Below are positions 48,403-62,879 of a stretch of DNA of 64,000 bases, piece after piece (positions within the stretch are counted from its first letter, which is position 1; every line of letters begins with the position of its first letter). The position numbers were made by a program, and so were the translations under genes. Below the pieces are notes generated by a model. It saw nothing but the letters and a program-made list of their open reading frames with translations. It did not search any database and was not told the DNA's origin. The stretch spans positions 70,731 through 134,730 of the forward strand of contig WBMV01008223.1 in the NCBI GenBank assembly GCA_013396655.1. The letters are read 5' to 3'. Source of the DNA: Campylorhamphus procurvoides. Its lineage: Eukaryota; Chordata; Aves; Passeriformes; Dendrocolaptidae.

Positions 48403-51400
48403 AAGAATGGAACTTGTACAGTATGTAGTCTTAGTTTGATAATTACATCTTAACTATTTACTATGTTACATCTATCAATTTTTAATCTAAAATTAGGATG
48501 TTGCTTGTAAGAAGGAGAAAGGTAAATGATAATCATGCTAGTGAAAGAAGATAGTGATGGATAGAAGCAAAGATGAAATGTGTCTGATAGGGTAGTTTTC
48601 TTCTGTACCACCATTTCGTTGCTGCTCTGGGATTACAGCAAAATGGTGGCTACTTATATTTTATGGAAAATGTAAATTTTATGGTAACCTTCCTATAGAC
48701 TCCAAATTGCTTCTCGCCTCCAACCCTATTATATTGCTTTGTTAGAATGAGTGCGTGGTTTGCCTTCTAAATCTCTCAGTACTACAGGAAAGGGAAAGGC
48801 TCAGTCGCAAAATTCTGCATCAACAATATAGAATTTACTTACCTATGATTAAACCAAAGTATAATCAAATGGGAAGATTGTGGGTTTTTATAACTAAAGA
48901 TACTAAACAGCCATAGGAAAATAAGTAAGACTTGGTAATGTATTCTTGGTTTGCACAGAACAGAACTACTGTATCTGAGGCAAACATTTGTGATGGATTT
49001 TTGGGGGGTAAAATTTTGTCTGTATTATCAAGCAATCAATGCTAATATCAAACAATGCTAATAAGTAGCAAATCTTAAGAAGGAGAAGAGAGATAAAGTC
49101 CTAATGCTTTGCTTTCTAGCCTCACTGTTTCTCTATTCCTGGTAGTTGACATTGCATGGAGTGACTAAACTGCCTTGTAAAAGATTCCCTTATCTACCTT
49201 TTTGGTCAGGGGTAGGGTGCGGAAATAGTACCTTTCTGAAACAGCTGTTTGTTTTTGTCACAGTTTTCAGAAAGATGTTGCTTGTGATAATATGATTTTT
49301 TCCATGTATCTAATTTTTAGAAATAAAAATAATAAGAAAATGTGGCTATAAATAAGATTTTTTGCTGACTATGTCTGTTAAAATAGAGAGAATGCAGGAA
49401 AACAAGAAGTGAAGGGAAGTGAACAGAACTAAATTAAGAAAATGGAGGGAAAGAGATAGATATGGAGAAATATTACAATAATGGCTTTTCCTTAAATTCT
49501 GAGGGGAAGATAATTTATAGAATACTTTTTGTTCTATTACAGTTAAATTATATTATTAAAATATGGGGTATTTTTAAAATGCAATTTTGTCTCTCTCCAG
49601 GTAGATATTTAAAACTAAATGCATATAATATTATCTAAAATTTCCTTGCCTAATTTTATGATGCTCTTCATGTAAGTTAGCTCAGTTCTGAAGTTGTGAG
49701 ATTTTAAATAGTAGAAAACTAATCAAATATTTTAAGAAATCAGCTTGCAGAGTCTTATTGCACTGTTTGTTTAGCAGGTGAATGTAAGTGACATGATTAA
49801 GTATTGAATTTAAAGCATGTCTTAATGGATTACATCCACTGATAATACTTATTTTTAAGGAAGCAGGTTAGGATTAAATTCTTCCTTTGAATGTTTGTAT
49901 ATCTTATTGAATTTGGTGTTGTCATGACTATATATGTATATCCATATAAAACCATGCTCTATTTCCAGACATACTGGTTACCTGTAAGCAGAAGGGGTGA
50001 ATGGTTATTGAAGTTTATTTGGATGTGCACAAACACTGTTCTTGTTAGCATATCATAGCAGCTGGAGATAGAAGAGGTGTTATGTTTCAGGTGTATCTTT
50101 AATTTCCACTTCATCCTGCACACTTTTCACACACATGAACCAGTTGATATCCCTCAGAGTAAATGGTGAGACACAGGATTTTGTAAAAGCAGCATTGCCC
50201 TGAACAACTTATGATAAGTGCTTAAATTTAAGCCTCAATCTTAATTTTTTTTAATCATTTTGCCCTGAAATACTCAAACATATTTCAAGAGATTTTAAAT
50301 GAAAAAATACAATGATTTATGTATTTTTATAATGCAATCATAAGCTTTTAGTTGCAATATGACTATTTGTTTTGTTACTCCAACTTCTTATTTATAACCC
50401 AAAAGTTGGCAACATTGTTAGGGAGGATCAGGTTAGGAAATCATTCTGTTTTATGCCTAACAAAAAAAATACACTGATCTCAAACTACATGACCTTATTT
50501 AAAATTGGATTGATTTTTTTTATTGTGTAATTTGTTTACTTTAGCTGTGTATTTACATGCAAAGCTTAGAGTACTTTGAAGTTCTATACTAAATTAAATA
50601 ATGCCGAGGAAGTAAGTTCTAAAAATCCATTTCTTAATTTCACATGTTTAAAGAGAACTGATATGCACCATACTTCTATTTTAATAGGAAAACCCAAAAA
50701 CCTAACCCCCTTTTTACCAATCAATGTATTAATCCTTTCACAATATTAATCACACTATAAAACATAATTTTACTTGGCAAAATGAGCTATTTAAAACTGC
50801 TAAAGAACAACATTAATATTTGTGTATCATATTATAAGTATTTTTATTTTATAGAGGAGTTTTGTATTAATTTTTTTAAAGTTCTCTTCTTTATAGATAA
50901 ATAGATTTTTTCATTCTTAAAAATAAAGGACAAGTATATGAAGAGCACAAGTGTTAGTATAAGCACTTGCACTTACATAATAAGAAAAAACATATTCAAA
51001 CCCCACCAAATTCATAATATCCTCATGACAAACACACACAACAGCCAAAGTAAACCAAAACATGTATAATCCTACAAAATCCCAGCCGTGCAGGTTAACA
51101 TTGGTTTGGTCCGAGTCTGTCAGAGTTGCTGTTGTGATTTCCATTTTCACTGTAGATCAGACTGAAATCAACTATGTGCCAGCAGATGTGGTTAAAAAAA
51201 TAACAAGATGCACGGGTTTATGGCATGTAAATTTAGGAGTAATATAGGTCTTTATATCTAAAGAAAGAAAAAAGATACATTTTAAATCCTGAATGAAGTA
51301 TAAACTGTTCATGTAAAAATGTTTTAAAAAATTATTGCAATGCTTTCATATGCAATGATGCTAAAATCAAATCTGTTGATTATCTTATTTCTTTCTTTCC

Positions 51401-52507
51401 AAACATGTGTTAGTCATAAATATAGATAAACTATTCAGATGATTTATATTTTCTAATTTCAATCACATGTTCAATTAATTTTTCTATGGACTAATAAATA
51501 AGTTACCTGCTGTGTTAATGCAGGCATTGAATAACTTAAAAGTTTTATGCTATCTAAAAAGGCCCAAGACCAAAAGAACAGTTTCATCCTTTTTATTGAA
51601 CAGGTACTGCTGTCTAATTGGTATGGGATAGCTTGCTTCATGCCTGCAAACTTGTGCTTAGTCTAAAAAAAATCAGTGTGCTTTCAGTTTGTTTAAAACA
51701 ATTGTAAAATAATATTGAACCCCACAAATACCTTTGCATTTCCTCAATTGCTTCACTTGAATAAGCACAATGTTTTAGGTAATGTTTTGCAAAACAGAGA
51801 GTTCTGAAGGATGTTAATTTTTATCCTGAATTTTCAGAAATTATCGTATTTTGATATGATTGTGAGGTCTCTCTATAAGAGTATTTTGGCTTTTCTGCTT
51901 TATTTTACTATTATAAATGATTGATTAAAATACAGTTTAGGTCATTGTTATGCAGCATTTTTTAGCATAAATAATTTTTGTTGTCTTAATGTCAGTCAAG
52001 GAAAAAATTATCACTAGCTAACTCAACTATAACTAATCACTCAGACCAGCAAAATGAATATCAAGTAAAAAGAAAAAAAAAACCACAAAACATGAACCAA
52101 ACACTTTTCTTTCCATTGTTTTTTTCACCCTCGTCTTCTGATACTAGCAAAGATAAAAGCTGTGCAATTACATCTCAGCAGCCAGGATGCTGAATTTCAC
52201 TAGGTTTGTCAATCAGAAAGCTGAATTTATTTGTTCGCTTTCATAAAATTTAGAAATGGGGGACAGAATGGGAATCCAGTCTTCTGTGTATATGGGTGCA
52301 AAATTGTTTCCAGCCTGTTTATTTACTTAGTAATGTTTTGGCCATTTTTTTTTAAAAAAAAAATGGCTAGCAGTGGGTCACTCTTTGCTCTCTGGGGAGA
52401 TTTTGCTATTGGTTAACTCACAGTCAGGTTTTTCTTTTTCCTCTACTGATATATTCCCTTTATTAATTTCCTCCCATTACTCCTAGTTATACCTCCTTTT
52501 ACTATGT

Positions 52508-52541
52508 TAAATAATTCCTTTTGTGCTAAATAATTCCTTTT
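52508..52541. repeat. Two-copy 19-bp tandem duplication
   Basis: A perfect 15-base match, taaataattcctttt, at 52508-52522 and 52527-52541 gives a 19-bp period. It is a small local duplication. Confidence 0.8.
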
Positions 52542-53830
52542 TTCCATTTTTGAGTTATCACTGTGTAACACCGCTGTTCTCCTTTTTATGGAAACTGTCT
52601 CAAATTGGCAAGATCTAAAATATGCTGAGTTAAATCTGCTATAAAAGACTTTATTGACAATTACTATAACTTAAACACAATCCTGCTTTAATAAGCTTGG
52701 CTAAAACTGAAGTTCGAATAATTTTTGTTAGCTGAAGCAAGAAATCTATTAAAAGGAACCCTCTATTTTGAACTGTTTTGTAGTGATGTAATGGGGCCAA
52801 ATGATTAAGCATAGCTTAGATAGCCAAAATCCTCTGGGTCAAATTACCCTGTCTGCTGAGAAGCACAAGAGGGTTGAAAGAAACACAGATGCTGGACAAA
52901 TGTTTCTGGTAAGAGGAGAAAAACTATTACAAGACTGTCTCCTTTTTCCAGGGTTAAAGCTAATTTTGATCATCTCTCCTTCTCTCTCTGCATGTTCCTG
53001 AAGGCTGGAGACTGAAACTTCTGGATATCACCTCCCAAAACAGTGCATTTTCCTCCTGTCTAAGGAAACTGGGACTTGGTGCTGCGAATTTGGCCTTATT
53101 CTGATCCCAGCAAGAGAAAAACTGGGCACGTTCTTTAACTGCCTGTGCCCAGATGCAGCATGTTGGTGCTGGTGCAGGGCCGGCATTGACCCCTGTGCAC
53201 CATCACCATCGTGTCCAGAGTCCTGTAAAGATTGACTGAGCCATAGAGAAGGGAATGTGCTTTGCAGTACCTGCAGACAAAATTTCTAGGCTTTGATCAA
53301 ATTTCATACATGGGCCAGCCCAGCTAGGAACAGGGACAGCAACTGCAGGTTGGCATTTCTGCTGCTGGGGGAAGTGCACAGAAAAGGGTGAATGCACAAA
53401 AGCTCCTAGATTTCCAAAGTGTGTAGCAGGCTCCCCTGTAAATGTCACAGCATGTTGGGAAAATTTGGATGGTACAGATAGATAAACTATGCCTAGTTTT
53501 CTAAACTCTCTTCTGTGTCAGCTTCCTTTCCCTGGAGAGACCCCTAAATTTAGTTAGAGAGACTTTTACACCAGCAGCCTGACAAGGATTGAAAACCACT
53601 GCAATAATGTTGCTGCTGATGCATGCTACCACCATGGTTACAGCGAGAAGGTTTGCTGCTCTTTGACACTGTGCGTATGACATTAGTAACTCTCCATTTG
53701 CATCAGGGCTGTTTTTGCAAAATAGCAAGAAGATTCTACCCTGGCTGAAGTTAATAGAAACTGAGGGCTATTCCCTTTGACAAGCCAGACATGTTTTAAG
53801 ACTACCTGTGTATGTTTAAATGGGGACTTA

Positions 53831-53880
53831 TTTGCGGTTTTTGGTTTTGTTTTTTTTTCTGTTTTGTGGGTTTTTTTCTC
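53831..53880. repeat. T/G-rich low-complexity tract
   Basis: T-runs interrupted by GG and GTGGG motifs, resembling the tract at 25.45 kb. Confidence 0.75.
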
Positions 53881-54713
53881 TTCAGTCGGTTATCCTTGCA
53901 AAACTTTGATTTCTGCATCTAAAAGGACTGGGCCTTCCAATGTGTGTTGATAATTTACTTTATTCTATTTAACTCCTAAACTGATGTGAATTTCGGTGTA
54001 GCGATGGCCGCCTTTATTACATTATGTTTGCTGGTCAGCACATTGGTTCTAATAAAAATTAAGGTTGCTGAGATTCATCTTATTTTGCAGTTTAGAGCTG
54101 ATTTTGGAATAGGTTATCTTGTCTTGCAATATGATCTCTTGCTGAAAATACCTGAAAAGTGACAGATAATGTAGGCAAAAATCCTACAAGTACTTGTAAA
54201 TATTCTGTTTCACAATTACATTTAAAACCTTCTTTTTTTTTTTTTAATCTCAGTATAATTTGTTTAAAACAGTTCTGTGATCCCTTGGAGCATGTAAAAG
54301 TGCTTTATGTAAACAGGTCCCTCTGCCCTTGTTCTTTAGACTGCTGAAAGATTTGAGTGATGGTGCAATGCTTTAAATTAAATATAGATTTGGGGTTCTG
54401 AGCCTGCTGAGCTGAGTGCTGTAAACACTGGAGGACCAATCAAAACAAACATAAGTGACACAAGTGATCTTCATTGAATCATTTGGCATTTCTCTTGACT
54501 TGTTTAGAGACAAATGCTTTTGTTTCCTTTGGTGCAATATTGTTTCTAGATCTACTCTGAATTTTCATTTACAGAGAGTACATCACAAGATAAATAGCAT
54601 GCTTTTACCTTGAGCAGCTAGTTTAAAAAAATGCAGAGCATAAAGCAAGAGACTGTGGCATTTGGAGGCTCTGTTTTTCTGATGCAATGAGCTGTGTTCC
54701 GTTCCTGGTCTCT

Positions 54714-54783
54714 TTACAGTATTCTAACTTACAGTATCCTAACTTGCAGCATCTTAATAGTCTCTTTTTACAGTATTCTAATT
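54714..54783. repeat. Degenerate 15-bp tandem repeat, four copies
   Basis: Units ttacagtattctaac, ttacagtatcctaac and ttgcagcatcttaat are adjacent (54714-54758), and after a 9-base spacer a fourth unit, ttacagtattctaat, follows. The last matches the first better than the third, suggesting slippage or duplication with spacer. Confidence 0.75.
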
Positions 54784-54855
54784 CCATCATGTGCTGTTTA
54801 TGAGTAAAATTCCAAACCTGAAATTGCTATGCCTAAGACGGAAGAAGTCTAACAC

Positions 54856-54862
54856 GCGTGTG

Positions 54863-54895
<33 letters not shown>
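54856..54895. repeat. (GT)n microsatellite
   Basis: About 19 GT units with one TT interruption, preceded by acacgcg. Alternating purine-pyrimidine sequence of this length can adopt Z-DNA and is usually polymorphic. Confidence 0.96.
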
Positions 54896-57800
54896 TTTCA
54901 TTATCATTTAGGGTAGCAGGTGCTGAGAGCTTTTCTTCTCTGGTGAGAATACATTTTACATCAGTGGAAGGCACTAAGAGATCTTATGCTACGATCTTTT
55001 TTGAGCAGCAGCTTAACACTCTTTTTAGTGCTTCACTAGAAGAGGACCATGCAAGCCAAGGCTCTTCTCCAGCAAACAGCTCCAGAATGTTGGTCAGCTA
55101 AGTGATGAAGAGGGCTTGTATACTAAAAGGGGAAGAGGGTTGCCATGGAAAAAGATTCCCAAGTTTAAACACATTTCAATTGGTTGGGAAAGAGGGACAA
55201 AAGGATCAAAGCTTTATCTTGCAACTTTAATTTTTGGGTTCAGAATACTCATTGGAAAAGTTAGACTTGAGTTGGAAGACTAAATGATTGTGTAAGGACA
55301 TGTTTTTTTCACTTCCATTGTTAAAGAGCAGGGAGGCATGGAAAAGCAGCTTGTGGAAGGGTATTTATTTACCATTTTTTTCCTTCTTGCTCTGTACAAT
55401 AGCTTGACTTTTATAGTCGGGAGTTGATCTGGTTGCCCTCATTTTGGTCCTTTCATAGGGCTTTTGCACATGCAGTCATGTTCACAATTGAAAATGTGGC
55501 TAACTATGGAGAATTTCCTCTTTTAAATGCAGCAGGAAAATATTCTCCTTTGTCATAAAGGGAGACCAATGGAGGTAAAATAAAGATTAGGCAATTTCAA
55601 CACCAATCAGTTACTTATGCGGTGTAGAACATCAGCACAGAGATATGGGGAAATAATGAACAACCCATGCAGAGAGTAGAATGAGATGTTAAAAATAAAC
55701 AAAACAAGTCACTGACGAGAACTATACTTAACACAAAATGCATCTTTCCCCTTAGAAGGGCAAAATCACAAACGTAGAATGTCTCATACTGGCTGAGAAA
55801 AGAAAGACTAGTTAGTGGCCAAGAACACCCTGATGTTCTGTGCTACAAATTGAAAGTGAAGGTTACTTTATTGTAGACTTTATCTTAAAGCAGTAAAACG
55901 GGTAGCTGCAGCTACAACTGAAAGTATTGATTTTGTAATTTCAGCAAATTAAGAACAAGACAGGAAACCTATTAAACCTTTCCACTGATTGCCAGGGCAC
56001 TTTTTGGTGATGCTGGTGCTGACATTAAAATTGCATGCGCTGTCTCTTTAAAGCCAAACATATACATTTTACAGAAGATAGTGCCAGCTAACATGCTGAA
56101 AAAGGATCTTTATAAATCTGTGTAATTTCACATTTCAGATGTGAAACTTTTGAAGCCTGATGACATGAATGTCAAGCAGCACATCTAAAATTTTCATAAA
56201 TTATGGTTCATGTTAGATGTGCTTTCATTACATTTTAATAAATTAAAATTTTCACAAAGCCAGAAGATTTTTTATAATAATAGCAAAGATGGTAACGCTA
56301 GTAATAGCATTATCTGTCAGAACATTATGAGTAATGATTATGTAAAAATCTATGTAACAAAGGCTAACAGAAGAAATGATCAAATTATATTCTTCTGTAT
56401 CTTGTATAAAACAAGTTATTTTATTATGGTAGCAAAAAACCAACTTCTCTTAAAGCAATATTTAAATTACTTTTAAAAATCGGTGTAATTAAATTCATGT
56501 GAATTACAACAGTTAAGATCAGTGGTTTCATAAAGGATTGTTTTAAAACTTTGCTTTAATATTACTGAGTATAAATTAAAATGTTGTGTCTTTCACAAAT
56601 GCAATATTTCTAATAGTCCTTAAGTAAAAAATTTTTCATTAAAACCAGTGCAGGGGAAGGAAAATTATACATGAATCCACTCTGAGCACCTTATAAAGAT
56701 GTAAGTTTCCAGTTTATCCAATTCATAAATATTTTGTTTCATCTGAGCTAGTCTTTGGCATCATTCCAGTGTGTAAACAAGCATGGGTTTTACACACACA
56801 AATCTAATTTACAGGCAAGCCATCATCTGCATTTACTGTAGTAGCCAGCAGTTTGTGATGTGCCTGTAGCAGAAATGGACAGTGACAAAGGAGGCAGTGG
56901 GAATGCTAACTTAAAAAAAAAAGATTGGATTTGTAACAAGAAAAGCACTCTTAAAAAGTGTGGGGAAACACTGCTGAGAGACCATGAGCCAAAAGTGTCC
57001 ATCGGAATGGGCTTCAGGAACTTGTAACAGGTGTTTACACCTAAACATGTGAATGAGGATGTGCAGCTTATGTTGCCAGGGAAGCCACAAAACAGCGTAT
57101 GAAAATGAGTATCACATGTGAAAACTTGTATCTAAAGATAAAGCTGAGGAAATGTGGATTTAAGAGTCAAAAAGATCTCAAATAAGTAGGAGGGAAAACT
57201 TAAGAGGAGTGCAGGTTTCAAAGAAATGAAAAAAGTCCTTTTTCTCTGCTGAAGGAGAAATGCACATGTAGAATGCTGGAGCACTGTAAGTCACCCACAC
57301 ATAACCAGAAGAAGCTGGGGTGGTAACAGTGGCTCTGCAGCATGTCTCTTCAGTTTACCAGAAATACATACACATGCCAGATTGTACAGATCTATATATT
57401 TTCCCTTTGTTTTCACAGTAGATATGTCAGGCTATTGATGCCTGCCGAATAAGATACTGCACATTGCATATTAGAAGTATATTTAGATAACAGCTATAAC
57501 TCCACAAAATCATTGGTGCTTTATTGTACTGCAGAGGGAGAAAATTAAAGAAACATCCACCTCCCACACACTTCACAATTCGTGGCTTCACTGAATCTTG
57601 AGCAATGACTATGAAGAAGAGAAAGGTACAATAACAGTAACTACATGCGCACACATATGTTATTCGCAGTGGCATAAATACTTACAGGTAGCCAGCAGAA
57701 TAACCCCTCCCAGATGAAGTGGTGATTTGTAGGGACAGAGGCAAAAGGTAGGTTTTTAAGGAGGAGTTTAAAGTGGTAAAGATCAGTAACTGCTTGAGAA

Positions 57801-59430
57801 ATTATGCTTTACTTGGTGTAGAATGGCTTCAATAATCCAAGAAGAAGTTTTAACCTACCTTGCCATAGTTCCTTCTGGCCATTTGACAATGCTGAAATTT
57901 TATTAAACCTACTGTGAGCTTGAGTCTGCTCCTGATTTTTTAGTTTGAATGGCCTTTCTTCCTACTAAATGTTGTTTTTTCACTTGTCCTTTGCAGATAC
58001 TCACTACCTGCCACTCTCCTGTAGATCTATAATTTCATAAGCTGTGATTGGTGGTATTTCCACTTAAATTTTATCACTGGGGTTTTAATATGTTTTGCAA
58101 TTTTGTTTTTCCAACTTCATCTGAACTTCTAATTGCATTTAGTTTTTAATGGAATGTTCTAGTTTTGAACTGCAAGTGTGTTTTACTTATTCATATGTGT
58201 ACTTATGTATATAAATATAAACATGCACCACAATCTCCCATCTATAGGTTTCAGGTAGGCGGAAGAATAAAAAAGTGGCTAGATGGCAGAAAGTGTACCC
58301 TAAAGTGTTCAAGTCCTTTCTTTCTGTGCTATAAAGTGAAGATCAGCATATCTATCTTCTACATCCAGGGAGATGATCTAAAGTTTAGAGTGAAATAACA
58401 TCTAACAAGTTTTTTCTGCAATACAAGAGATGAATGGAGACATGAACATAAAGAACCAGTAACCAAGTAAGGTGGGACATTTGCTGGAATACTGTGCAAA
58501 ACCCATAATGTAGAGTTGTGTGTATGTCCTGGGAAGTGCTCTCATTAAAAGTTGTTTTATGGTATTCTGCAGAACTTGTTTTCCATATGAAACACTTGGA
58601 GAATTTGGCTTATGACCCAGGACATAATGGGAAAAAAAATATTAAATATACCAAAATGCTACACTGTAGGAGAATCCTGTTCTGCACACATTTACACTAG
58701 AAGTATTAGAAGGGGTTTTGACACACATGAACCTGTGCTCAAGAATGCACATATGCACATGGAAAACACTGATCTTTATTAAAATATGATTTTTGCCTTG
58801 AAGCCTGTCCAGAAGCACAGAAACAGAACTGTCCGAAGGCCATTTGTAATTGAATCACCAAGTGGCAAAAAGTTTGGTAGAAAAATACTGATTTTGTGGA
58901 AGGTAACTGTGTATACCAATGCCTCCATTTCTTCCTGCATTGTAAATGAGGAGAGCTAAATTCTTTTGCATGGTCAAGATTAGAGTATGTACCACTGCTG
59001 GAATAGCGAATTAGTTGAAAAATGCATCTACTGGTGTTGAGATAGTAACATGAAAATTTCAAGTGCTAATTTTCAACAAGCATACACTGAAAGTAAATTT
59101 GTATTTGAGTGTTAAGGAAGTCAATAAAGTTAATAAGGCTCTCTGATACAGGACTGTGCTAAATGAAATAACAGGAAATGTATTTGCTTGCAATAAATGG
59201 CGTCACTTCAAACTTAGGTCTCGAAGTTTCTGCCTTAATTTCACAGAAATAGCTTAGAAATAAGTGAAATAAATTCTTACAAGTGTATACTGAAGAGAGA
59301 AATAAAGAATTTAAACCATCTGAAACAAATTGCTGAACTGACTAAATCATCATTTCTTCGATGATGTCGCCAACGTAGATGAACACAGAGAAAACCTAAT
59401 AGTAAATAGATTTCGCACTAGAAATAGTGA

Positions 59431-59447
59431 TTTTTTTTTTTTTTTTT
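59431..59447. repeat. T17 homopolymer
   Basis: Seventeen uninterrupted T residues. I looked for an adjacent retroposed gene copy in minus orientation and saw none. Confidence 0.9.
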
Positions 59448-60310
59448 AGAAATTGAAGTAGAATGTAATTACAGATGGTGATGAGGAAAATAGGAAAAGA
59501 GAATAAATATTTCCTCACAATTTATTTTCTTCTGCATGCAGTGTACAGTGTTCACATACAGTAAATACACAAGGTGCATGGGTGTACAAATACACAGAGG
59601 TTTCATGGTATAAGTTCTGATTTTCCTTGGTTTCTTCTTTCACCTAGGTAAGCAAATGGATAGGACAAGTGTTCCTTTATGAAGAATTGACTTTTTCATT
59701 GAGAAATCATTGAGTGCTAAATACTCTTTGATGATCTGAAAAATATTTCTAAGGATAACAGAAGGGAGAAATCTTTTGAAGTTTAAAGACAGTATTTTTT
59801 TGCTTCCACTGCTTTCAAACAAGGAAAGAGGGAGAGAGATGAATGAGAAGAGGGAAAATATGTTTTCAGTCTATGGAATTTAGTGGTGTGTGAAATTCTT
59901 AAAGGAATTTTGTTTTTATTTTCTTTGTTCCCTCAAATTTTCCTTATTCTTTAATCCGTGTTTCTATCAGGAAAATACATGAAAGGAATCATTTTGTCTC
60001 ATGATTGTGACTCATAAAAACGTGGTTAAAGACAGAAATGGTAAATTATTGTCTTGAATCAAACTTGGAAAGAGTCAAGAAAATATCAGAGGTTTTCCAG
60101 AAATAATTAAGTGAAAATCAATAGCTCTGTTTGTCAGTTTCTTACTGCTTTTTATATTTTGACTTTTCTCCAAGAAGAAGGAAATGGGTTGAATTTTGAT
60201 TTTGGTTAAATCTCAGGATGTTAGTAAGTTTTTCAGAATTTACTAAAATTATTCCCTTTCTAGCTTCTTGTGCATTTCCTATTATTGCTTCTTTGTTCTT
60301 GAAATGCTTT

Positions 60311-60338
60311 ATCTCTCTCTCCTCCTTTTTTTTTTTTT
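60311..60338. repeat. CT-rich then T-run tract
   Basis: CTCTCTCTCC is followed by thirteen T residues and aaacag. It reads like a polypyrimidine tract with AG but no convincing open segment follows. Confidence 0.75.
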
Positions 60339-61089
60339 AAACAGGTTCAGGATACTTTCTGAATATATTTTCCTTTATTATTAATACCTATCAATTAACA
60401 GTTGTGCAGAAAAAATGGCAAGAGTGGTGTTTCTCAGTGGTTTTGCCCATTGTTCTATACAGTACCATTTGCATCTCTTTTCCTCTCAGTTATGCTTTCA
60501 TAAGCTGTAAGTAGGATTATGTTCACTCCTCTTGAGGCTCTTTCTCTGCCCACGCCCCCCTTTTCTCCCTTGTAGAGTGCTTCCCAGATTGGGAAATATT
60601 GAGTGTTGCTCAATATTTGGGTGTATATGCTTGGCAAGCATAAACAACTTTTCATCTTCTATTAGTTAAGAGGACTTCCCTCCTAAGCCACCACTCTTCC
60701 AATCTGAGTGCCTGCTAGCATCACTTCTGGATTCTCCTCTGGTCCTCCAGTCCAGTTCCAGTTTTCCCAGTAAATGCCTCTCAAAAAAGGAGGATTATCC
60801 TTCCCCACATCCCCCATTTTTTCCATATTAAATGTGAAAACCGAATGTGGCTTCACCCATCCCTGCTATGTTCCCCTGTTTCCCACTGAAATGAAAATCA
60901 TTCCATAATTCCCGTAAATCACGAGAAAAGATATTAGAACATTCTTTATCTTACTCTGATACTGACACTGTCCTTACCTTTGAAGTGTCAGCTTTTGCTG
61001 TGACACCTAGATGTGGAGCTATAAAGTAAGCTGTACAAATGGAAATGTTTTATATTGTGATATGGGAAATGGAATTAGTTTTAGAATTC

Positions 61090-61137
61090 CTTTCTTGGTT
61101 TTCTTTTTCTTTTTCTTTTTTCTTTTTTTTTTTTTCC
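61090..61137. repeat. T-rich tract (TTTTTC units)
   Basis: Repeated TTTTTC-like units ending in a T13 run. It is low-complexity sequence, and its antisense open frame is Lys/Arg-rich and spurious. Confidence 0.85.
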
Positions 61138-61789
61138 AAAAATTTCTCTTTTCAACACACTTTTAAAATGTGTTGTGCTGAAATAAATCATTTGGTAACA
61201 TTCCCCTGGAATGTGATGGGAAAGTGATATTTCTTCTATCTCATTAGAAAATTTGCAGCTATAATGCATGTTTACATTTTTTCCTCTGTTTTGCTTAATC
61301 AAATAAGGTTTTCTTGACTGCTTTGTTTCACGTGTCACCTAAATGTGTTTGATAATTCAATGCTAAAGTGTGGCTTAAGCATATTATTTTTTAAGCTCAA
61401 TAGCACATGGGGAAGAGATTAAGACATTTTTCTATAATGCTTGCTTAGATTTCTTTGTCAGGATGACTAGTAACTGAGTTAGATTTGCAGCCTTAGCATC
61501 TCTAGAGAAAAGCTTGTACTTACACCTCTGAATTTGAGGTATGATGCCTTAACTGCTTTTTCACATGTTAAATGGATGATGCTTAAAATAAGGCAATATT
61601 TGATGAATATAAAAGCAATATTTTATAGGGAAGAATGGTTTCTAAAAGGAAACAATAGAAGCCTGCAGCACGGGACACCTAAAACTGGTATGGTCATAGT
61701 CCCAAGAAACTTATTCTTGCTATGTAGAGTGCATAGTTTAGTTTAATTCTGGACTAGATGATAAAATCTTGTATGCTTCCTTGAAATTT

Positions 61790-61820
61790 TTTCCTTTCTC
61801 TCTCTTTTTTTTTTTTTCCC
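61790..61820. repeat. CT/T-rich tract
   Basis: Pyrimidine tract with TCTCTC followed by a run of about thirteen T and four C residues. Confidence 0.8.
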
Positions 61821-62879
61821 CAAAATCTGGAAAAAAATCTTACATATCTACTAAGGAAGATTGTACAATGAGAGAAGGTGACCAATAGGTAAGTCAGGGT
61901 TAACTGGTGTGTGGTTCCAGGCTGCTTGTTGAGGTGTGTTCCTTTGAGGAAGTCTCTTTCCAAGTGAGAAAACTTTGTTCTTATTATCAACATGGATGCA
62001 ATTGGCTTCATCACTTAGCCAGAGGAAGTTGAGCTCAAACTTGACCATCTGCAACCTAAAATATGCCTACTAGGATGGAAAGTGTTCTATAACCTTTTCA
62101 TATTTGTTATAGAACAGATGTTGTATTTCTACTAGTTCAGAGCTGCAACCCTTTAATGAACCACTTAAGGTGCATGAGGATGAGCAGTTTTCCTTTGGCC
62201 TAGGGAGCCAACCTTTCCTGAAGGGCTGGGAGAAGTGAGGTAATTGGGAGAGAAGACGGGGTAGTACTTTGCACCTGAGTGCATTGTGTCCTGTGGAATA
62301 TAGGGCACATTTGCAATATCTTTCCTGAAACCAAAGATGCAAATTTACCACCTTGGATTCACATTTTTGTTCTCTTCATAAACAAAGGTGATACTACTGG
62401 AATTCTGATTAAATCTAATGGGGGAAAGTGTAATGTATTCATTCCTTCCTTGCACTCTGACTTCTTGAACAGATTAGCTGTAAAATTTGCCCTTCTTCAA
62501 GCTTACAAAACATAAACATAGTTAAATGGAAATGATAATACTACTTGATGTAAACCCAGTGCTTAATTTTTTTAATCTTTAAAGAAAAAATGTTAATGCA
62601 TCAATAGCAAATTAAGATGACATCTTGCTCTATTTATATTAATGGTTAATCAGCAGACTAACACTGCTGCATACCAAGAGCAGGTTTATGCATTGACAGT
62701 AGGAGGTGATAACATCCCATTCAACCAAGATATCTTTGAGTCTACCATAGGATTATGTGACAGTCATATGATTCCTGAAGAAACTAGCAGACATAAACCT
62801 CAGTTTAGATAAAATTTTGTAGAGAAACGTAGTAAGAAATAGAGAAAAAGAGACATAGGGACATTTTAAGAGAATATTT

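Larger units (their letters stand above)
47458..54709. other. AT-rich non-coding sequence
   Basis: More than 7 kb with no recognisable gene, RNA or dispersed repeat. A G-rich run at 48386-48402, a 19-bp tandem at 52508-52541 and a T/G tract at 53831-53880 are listed separately. A moderately GC-richer part at 53.0-53.75 kb carries two unremarkable minus-strand frames (75-81 codons) without known domains. Confidence 0.5.
54784..62879. other. AT-rich non-coding sequence
   Basis: About 8 kb with no recognisable gene or dispersed repeat. The GT microsatellite and four T- or pyrimidine-rich runs are listed separately. Open frames of up to about 107 codons (58739-59062 minus) show no domain. Confidence 0.5.

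Noticed and set aside
59431..59447. T17 as the tail of a retroposed gene copy in minus orientation
   Set aside because: The sequence next to the run shows no gene-like or repeat-like body.
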